This document shows, piece by piece, positions 6,633-10,420 of a DNA stretch of 10,420 nucleotides. Made by a program: the position numbers and the translations under genes. The stretch's first letter is position 1. Each line of letters starts with the position of its first letter. The DNA is from JADJLQ01 sp034439915 (GTDB taxonomy: Bacteria; Bacteroidota; Bacteroidia; Chitinophagales; Saprospiraceae): the NCBI GenBank assembly GCA_034439915.1, contig JAWXBI010000225.1, positions 1-10,420 of the forward strand. Direction: 5' to 3'. Under the pieces are notes generated by a model. That model was not told where the DNA came from. It saw nothing but the letters and a program-made list of their open reading frames with translations, and made no database searches.

Positions 6633-7382
6633 ATGAGAAAAGAAATCAACGAAAACAGGCACCACGACCCCAGAATCAATTACCGGGGAAACAACCCTAC
6701 CCGATTGGACAATCTTACGGATGCGGTGTTTGGCATCGCCATTACCCTCCTGATTTTTAACCTCAGCAATCCCAATTCGTTCAGCAGCCTGATTACATTT
6801 ACTAAGACCCTGCCGGCTTTCCTGATCAGCATTGGATTCCTGGTACTGATCTGGAATGAACATTTACGGTTTTCTGAAATTTATACTTTAAAAGACAACA
6901 AGTTGGTCGTTCTCAATACCTTGTTTATTGCCTTGATTATTTTTTATGTTTACCCCTTGCGATTCCTGACTTTATTCCTGACCAGTTTTTTCTTTAACAT
7001 TGATATCGGGATGTCCATTAAGGGCCATGAGGTGCCTGATCTTATGATCTATTATGGATTTGTAGCTTTTGCACTTTATTTTACAGTGTATCTCTTGTAT
7101 CTCCGGGCTTCCAAACTGAAAAATGAATTGGAGCTCAATGATTTTGAAATATTTTACACCCATCAGCAAAAGATCCGGTTGATGATCATGTTTGGGGTGC
7201 CTCTGATATCGATCATTCTTACCTTTATTTTTAAATGGGGTTCCATTAGGTGGGCGTCCATTATCGGTGGAATGGCGTATATGCTTTATACTCCGGCTAT
7301 GATGATGTGGGTGAAGAGATATATGCGGAAAGAGAAGGAGTTTGAAAAACCAACGAGTGATCCGCCTTTGGCGGAATTGTAG
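6633..7382 (+). CDS. TMEM175/DUF1211 family potassium-channel-like membrane protein
   Basis: A 249-residue integral membrane protein of the TMEM175 (DUF1211) family, whose characterised bacterial members are potassium-permeable channels. The signature at the start of span 1 reads R24-LDN-L28-T29-D30 followed by AVFGIAITLL, corresponding to the family's RxxxFSD box with FSD changed to LTD. A second family mark is W74, H77 and F80 at the end of span 2. Six hydrophobic segments are visible at about 30-45, 58-75, 92-120, 138-158, 182-200 and 205-226, the number expected for a bacterial family member. An upstream TTG at 6621 would add four residues; I chose the ATG at 6633 because nothing supports the TTG. 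The stop codon TAG lies within the first GTAG of the repeat at 7379-7493. A 6-bp hairpin (TCCGCC 7361-7366, GGCGGA 7370-7375) ends the coding region. Family likely; ion selectivity with the LTD variant is unknown. Confidence 0.82.
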   Translation: MRKEINENRHHDPRINYRGNNPTRLDNLTDAVFGIAITLLIFNLSNPNSFSSLITFTKTLPAFLISIGFLVLIWNEHLRFSEIYTLKDNKLVVLNTLFIALIIFYVYPLRFLTLFLTSFFFNIDIGMSIKGHEVPDLMIYYGFVAFALYFTVYLLYLRASKLKNELELNDFEIFYTHQQKIRLMIMFGVPLISIILTFIFKWGSIRWASIIGGMAYMLYTPAMMMWVKRYMRKEKEFEKPTSDPPLAEL

Positions 7383-7493
7383 CGGCGACTTCAGTCATCG
7401 GGCTTGCGAACATCAAGCGATTTATATTTATGAGAATCTGAATCAAAGAGAATTCGACCGAGGACTCGATCCAGCGACTGAAGTTGCCGCTAC
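7379..7493. repeat. REP-like inverted pair filling a convergent gap
   Basis: The ends, 7379-7396 and 7476-7493, form an 18-bp inverted repeat with one mismatch (a possible G-T pair). Each end starts with GTAG followed by a small palindrome: GACT-TC-AGTC in the left one, and an imperfect 8-pair hairpin around GA in the right one (7472-7489). GTAG plus a hairpin is the layout of REP sequences, and two facing heads make a BIME-like unit. The first TAG is the stop of the TMEM175-like gene; the second, read on the minus strand, is the stop of the dehydrogenase. The unit therefore spans the convergent gap exactly and may act as a bidirectional transcription end. Its right border GCCGCTACCTTG (7486-7497) recurs at 9067-9078 in the array near the UroD-like gene. 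No target duplication is seen. Confidence 0.8.
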
Positions 7494-8293
7494 CTTGTAA
7501 GCAATCCCGCATCGATCACAAACTGGCTGCCCGTCACATACCTGGCCTGGTCCGATACCAGGTAAAGTACTGCCTGTGCCACGTCTTCGGGTTCTATCCA
7601 GGGTACAGACAACAGGTTTCCTGCAGACGCTTCTCCTATTTCCTGTGGAGTCTTACCTTCCAGGAAGGCGAGTCCGTCATTCATGGGTGTATTTACTCCG
7701 GTGGGATGGATGGAGTTGACCCGGATATTATAAGGAGCGAGTTCTATGGCCCAGGATTTAGTGAGTCCTACCAGGCCCCATTTGGATGCAGCATAATGGC
7801 TCAGCCTTCTCATGCCACGTAGACCAGCCACTGAAGAATTGTTGATGATATTTCCAGATTGTTGAGCAATCATCACCGGAATGATATGCCGGGCAGTGAG
7901 CCAGGCGCCTTTGAGGTTGATATCGATCATGGCGTCCCATTCGTCTTCGCCCAGCTCATGAGCCAGGCCGTAGGCGCAGATACCTGCATTATTAAACAGG
8001 ATATCGATGCGGTTAAACTCGGTCAACGCCAGGTCAACGGCTGATTTGACTTCTGTATCTTTCCGTACATCCCCTTTATACAATACACACCGTACTCCTT
8101 CTTTTTCGACTGCTTCTTGCAACGTGGACATATCATCCGGGGTACCCATGGTATATCCCGGATAAGTCAGTGGCCTGGCAATATCAAAAGCCAATAGGTG
8201 TACCCCTTCTTTAGCCAGAGCCATTGCAGTGGCGCGGCCCTGTCCATGAGCCGCCCCGGTGATAAAAGCTACTTTGCCTTTTAATGAAGACAT
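7490..8293 (-). CDS. NAD-dependent short-chain dehydrogenase/reductase (SDR)
   Basis: A 267-residue classical SDR that should oxidise an alcohol or reduce a carbonyl in the cytoplasm. The cofactor motif TGxxxGxG is TGAAHGQG at 12-19. D37 at the end of the second strand favours NAD(H) over NADP(H). NNAG is at 101-104. The catalytic set is N126, S154, Y167 and K171 (YAASK). After D37 there is an insertion (about 41-60, with YPGYTMGTPDDM) of the kind found in the carveol-dehydrogenase/mycofactocin-associated SDR subgroup. That resemblance is at motif level only, and no mycofactocin genes are in the window. The C-terminus FVIDAGLLTR ends where the family usually ends, and the final codons overlap the repeat at 7379-7493. 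Its ATG lies 3 nt after the stop of the AhpD-like gene, so the two form an operon with this gene second. Substrate unknown; enzyme class certain. Confidence 0.95.
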   Translation of the reverse strand: MSSLKGKVAFITGAAHGQGRATAMALAKEGVHLLAFDIARPLTYPGYTMGTPDDMSTLQEAVEKEGVRCVLYKGDVRKDTEVKSAVDLALTEFNRIDILFNNAGICAYGLAHELGEDEWDAMIDINLKGAWLTARHIIPVMIAQQSGNIINNSSVAGLRGMRRLSHYAASKWGLVGLTKSWAIELAPYNIRVNSIHPTGVNTPMNDGLAFLEGKTPQEIGEASAGNLLSVPWIEPEDVAQAVLYLVSDQARYVTGSQFVIDAGLLTR

Positions 8294-8296
8294 CGA

Positions 8297-8842
8297 TTAT
8301 TGTTTTGGAGATAAATAAGGATAAAGGTATTCATCAATTTCAGTATGGATCACATTGTTGAAAATATTAGTGGCTATCATGATTCCGGCAAAGGCAATCA
8401 GGACGACCATTTCCTGCCCGGAGTGTCGGTCTGCTACTGGCTGATAAATTTCATCCGGAACAAAACCCTTATTTAAAGCAATAGCTGCACCAAAAGAAAG
8501 TAGCTGCTGATCCTGTTCCGACAAGATCAATTGTTCCGGGTCTTCGCCAGATTCAATTATGGATTTCCTGAAGTAAGTACTGCACAAAGGGCAATCCGAG
8601 GCTTCCGATATCGACCAGGCATACAGGGGTGAAAGCCGCTCTCCGAGTATTTTTTTTACTTTTTCATACAGGGGATACCATTGCATATAGGCTTCGAAGG
8701 CAATCGTCGAATGGCCCAGGGTGGATTTCATATTGGTGATCCGTCCGTGGTAATTCGTTTTATGGTGCTGATACGCTTTTTGAGTTTCGGGAGTTATGTT
8801 TTCTTCAGGCAGGGGAAGGATACGGGATCTGGTCGGTTTCAT
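8297..8842 (-). CDS. AhpD/carboxymuconolactone-decarboxylase-like CxxC protein
   Basis: A 181-residue, mostly helical protein resembling the AhpD-like/CMD superfamily, some members of which reduce hydroperoxides through a CxxC pair while others are lactone decarboxylases. The supporting segment is SEASDCPLCSTYFRK (79-93), with E80, C84 and C87, followed by IIESGEDPEQL, which matches the family's helix and G-x-x-P-E-x-L continuation. In AhpD a histidine lies four residues after the second cysteine; here that position is F91, so the usual proton relay is missing. The second half (about 113-165) fits the second helical region and ends in a helix containing FNNVIHTEID. It is the first gene of a two-gene unit with the SDR, which suggests a shared redox or catabolic job. 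A near-match to the -7 consensus (TACCTTTT, minus strand, 8849-8856) lies 7 nt before the start, too close to be convincing. Function inferred from family only. Confidence 0.75.
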   Translation of the reverse strand: MKPTRSRILPLPEENITPETQKAYQHHKTNYHGRITNMKSTLGHSTIAFEAYMQWYPLYEKVKKILGERLSPLYAWSISEASDCPLCSTYFRKSIIESGEDPEQLILSEQDQQLLSFGAAIALNKGFVPDEIYQPVADRHSGQEMVVLIAFAGIMIATNIFNNVIHTEIDEYLYPYLSPKQ

Positions 8843-8890
8843 TGTATTAAAAGGTATAAAATTATCCGGGAGTAAAATTAATCCGTTTTT

Positions 8891-9190
8891 GTAGCGGCGC
8901 GCTTAGTCGCCGAGACGTAATTATTATCAAAATACTACTCTACTCCGGTGAATAAATTGCGCCGTTACAGATCCGATAATGAATTGCACGTTTTGTAGCG
9001 GCGTGCTTAAGCCGCCGAGACTTATTTTATTATCAAAATACTACTCTACTCCGGCAAATAAATTACGCCGCTACCTTGCTCTACTCCGGCGAAGAAATTA
9101 AGCCGAAAAAGATCCGATAATTACACATTTTGTAGTGACGCAATTTAGCCGCCGATCCGCATTTTTCCGACGAATAAATTACGCCGCTAC
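8891..9190. repeat. Array of GTAG-headed palindromes (REP/BIME-like)
   Basis: The gap between the AhpD-like and UroD-like genes is filled by three units with facing ends. Unit 1 is 8891-8968, unit 2 is 8995-9074 and unit 3 is a shorter 9132-9190. Each begins GTAG and ends TTAC or CTAC, and in units 1 and 2 the GTAG is followed by CGGCG, a 8-9 nt loop and CGCCG. The inner parts of units 1 and 2 are nearly identical (8911-8958 and 9016-9064). A solitary right half, without its CTAC, lies at 9079-9105. The linker AGATCCGATAAT recurs exactly at 8969-8980 and 9110-9121, and all three forward heads are preceded by TTTT. Head plus short hairpin in opposing pairs is the layout of REP/BIME elements mobilised by RAYT (TnpA-REP) transposases; no such gene is in the window. 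Confidence 0.85.
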
Positions 9191-9237
9191 TAATGACTTA
9201 GTTAGTAATTTAGGGGAATAAATATTTTCACTCGTCC

Positions 9238-10269
9238 ATGAAAAGATCGACCTTTCTTAAAAATTCATTATTTGGCGCCGGCGCCATGATGACCGGCAGC
9301 AAGTTATTTGCCCATTCTCCAGCAACTCCCCCGGTCAATAAAAGAGAACGCATGCTCCAATGGCTGGAAGGAAAAATAGAACCTGGTTATACTCCCGCAG
9401 CATTTTTTCTGCACTTTGAAGAACCCTATAAATTGGGATCTCCAGCAGCACAACAACACCTCAGGTATTTCCGCCATACCGATATGGACTTTGTCAAGAT
9501 CCAGTTTGAAAAAGAATATGAACCGGTGGACTTTCTTAAAAAACCATCGGATTGGGCCAAACTAAAACCCAATCCGCTGGAGTTCTACGAACCGCAATTG
9601 GTCGCCGTAAGGGAGATTGTAAAAACTTTAAAACCGGAAGCCCTGGTGATCATGACCTTATATTCCCCCTTTATGTGGGCCGGACATACCGCGACCCGCC
9701 CGGTCCTTTTACAACATATGGAACAAGATCCGAAGGCGGTCAAAAAGGGGCTGGATACTCTGGTGGAAAGCCAGATGTTGTTTGTCAAAGAGTGTATCAA
9801 AATTGGGGTGGATGGATTTTATATGTCTACCCAGGGGTCAGAAACCAAACAATTCAAGGATCCGCGTTTGTTTAAAGATTATGTAAGACCTTCTGACCTG
9901 GTGGCTATGAAAGAAGCCGCCGCGGCCTGCCCTTTTAATATTTTACACGTCTGTGATTACAATGCCCCTTATGCCAGTTATGACGCCGTACTTGATTACC
10001 CCGGACAGGTCGTCAACTGCAATCCGCAAACCACTACTAAACACCTCAGCTGGCAAGAAATCTCCTCTATGTTTAAACGCCCCGTCATGGGCGGGATGGA
10101 AAGACTTGGAGTCATCAGCAAAGGATGTCCGTCACAAATAGATAAAGAAGTCCGTCAAATATTAAAAAATGCACCCAATCAATTTATACTGGGAGCCGAT
10201 TGCACGGTAGCCGGGGATACGGACTGGAATAAATTGCGCAAAGCGATTGATGTTGCACATGGGAAGTGA
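9238..10269 (+). CDS. Uroporphyrinogen decarboxylase superfamily protein with N-terminal signal
   Basis: A 343-residue protein of the URO-D superfamily, which includes HemE and the corrinoid methyltransferases MtaA/CmuA. Residues 36-341 follow the fold: an N-terminal RERMLQWLEG helix, DFVKIQFE (85-92), VDGFYMSTQG (191-200), HVC (237-239), the glycine motif VMGGMERLG (283-291) and the end FILGADCTV (317-324). H237, C239 and C322 match in order the HxC...C zinc motif of the methyltransferase branch, so heme synthesis is unlikely and a methyl- or metal-related activity is the better inference. Unusually, the protein starts with KRSTFLKNSLFGAGAMM, a Tat-like signal with KR instead of RR, and an AHS possible cleavage site near 25-27. 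Export is therefore likely but not certain. No good ribosome binding site precedes the ATG; an AGGGGA lies 20 nt upstream, too far. The gene is divergent from the AhpD-like/SDR operon across a repeat array. True substrate unknown. Confidence 0.85.
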   Translation: MKRSTFLKNSLFGAGAMMTGSKLFAHSPATPPVNKRERMLQWLEGKIEPGYTPAAFFLHFEEPYKLGSPAAQQHLRYFRHTDMDFVKIQFEKEYEPVDFLKKPSDWAKLKPNPLEFYEPQLVAVREIVKTLKPEALVIMTLYSPFMWAGHTATRPVLLQHMEQDPKAVKKGLDTLVESQMLFVKECIKIGVDGFYMSTQGSETKQFKDPRLFKDYVRPSDLVAMKEAAAACPFNILHVCDYNAPYASYDAVLDYPGQVVNCNPQTTTKHLSWQEISSMFKRPVMGGMERLGVISKGCPSQIDKEVRQILKNAPNQFILGADCTVAGDTDWNKLRKAIDVAHGK

Positions 10270-10273
10270 GCGG

Positions 10274-10329
10274 CGAGCCGCGAGCAACGAGCCGCGAGCA
10301 ACGAGCCATGAGCAACGAGATACGAGACA
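10274..10329. repeat. 14-bp minisatellite after the UroD-like gene
   Basis: CGAGCCGCGAGCAA occurs at 10274-10287 and again exactly at 10288-10301. It recurs with two changes at 10302-10315 and in a degenerate copy at 10316-10329. A further weakly related unit (CGAGCTGCGAGCCG) is at 10340-10353. The array begins 4 nt after the stop codon. It is GC-rich and unlike the genes around it. Confidence 0.85.
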
Positions 10330-10357
10330 CTGAGACACACGAGCTGCGAGCCGCGGA

Positions 10358-10420
<63 letters not shown>

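Noticed and set aside
7379..7493. MITE or insertion-sequence remnant
   Set aside because: Inverted ends are present, but no flanking target duplication and no transposase trace. The GTAG-plus-hairpin layout fits a REP pair better.
8891..9190. CRISPR array
   Set aside because: The spacers would themselves be repeated (linker AGATCCGATAAT twice), units differ in length, they contain opposing palindromes and no cas gene is near.

Overview
The window reads as a chromosomal segment of a Bacteroidota bacterium, probably from the Saprospiria/Chitinophagia side, although the exact lineage cannot be fixed. Three things point there: no recognisable Shine-Dalgarno sites before the starts, TAnnTTTG-type -7 elements close to start codons, and family choice (short exported M1 peptidases, TMEM175-like and DUF2254 membrane proteins).

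Left third (1-2996): AT-rich and gene-poor. It holds one intact gene, a DUF2254 membrane protein (minus strand). An 88-bp direct repeat brackets that gene at 730-817 and 2671-2758. To its left is a decayed minus-strand reading frame (about 343-694) that still looks protein-like but is broken by stops and a frame change. This part looks like an accessory segment assembled or eroded by recombination.

Middle (2997-6468): two tandem, closely related M1-family metallopeptidases on the minus strand. Each has a full HEXXH-X18-E zinc site, an export signal and its own TATATTTG promoter element 10-13 nt from the start codon. They are a gene duplication that carried the promoter with it.

Right part (6469-10420): a TMEM175/DUF1211 channel-like membrane protein (plus) converges on a two-gene minus-strand operon, a CxxC AhpD/CMD-like protein followed 3 nt later by a short-chain dehydrogenase. 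The convergent gap is filled exactly by a 115-bp inverted-repeat element whose GTAG ends supply both TAG stop codons. On the other side of the operon, a 300-bp array of the same GTAG-headed palindromes (REP/BIME-like) separates it from a divergent, signal-bearing uroporphyrinogen-decarboxylase-superfamily protein (plus). That gene runs at its stop codon into a 14-bp minisatellite and then an 8-bp microsatellite that continues past the window edge.

The AhpD-like/SDR pair looks like one small redox or catabolic unit. The UroD-like protein, with an HxC...C metal-type motif, could belong to the same area of metabolism, but that is inference. I see no complete defence, mobile or biosynthetic system. 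The most unusual content is the repeat architecture, especially the shared stop codons, and the repeat-bracketed DUF2254 segment.
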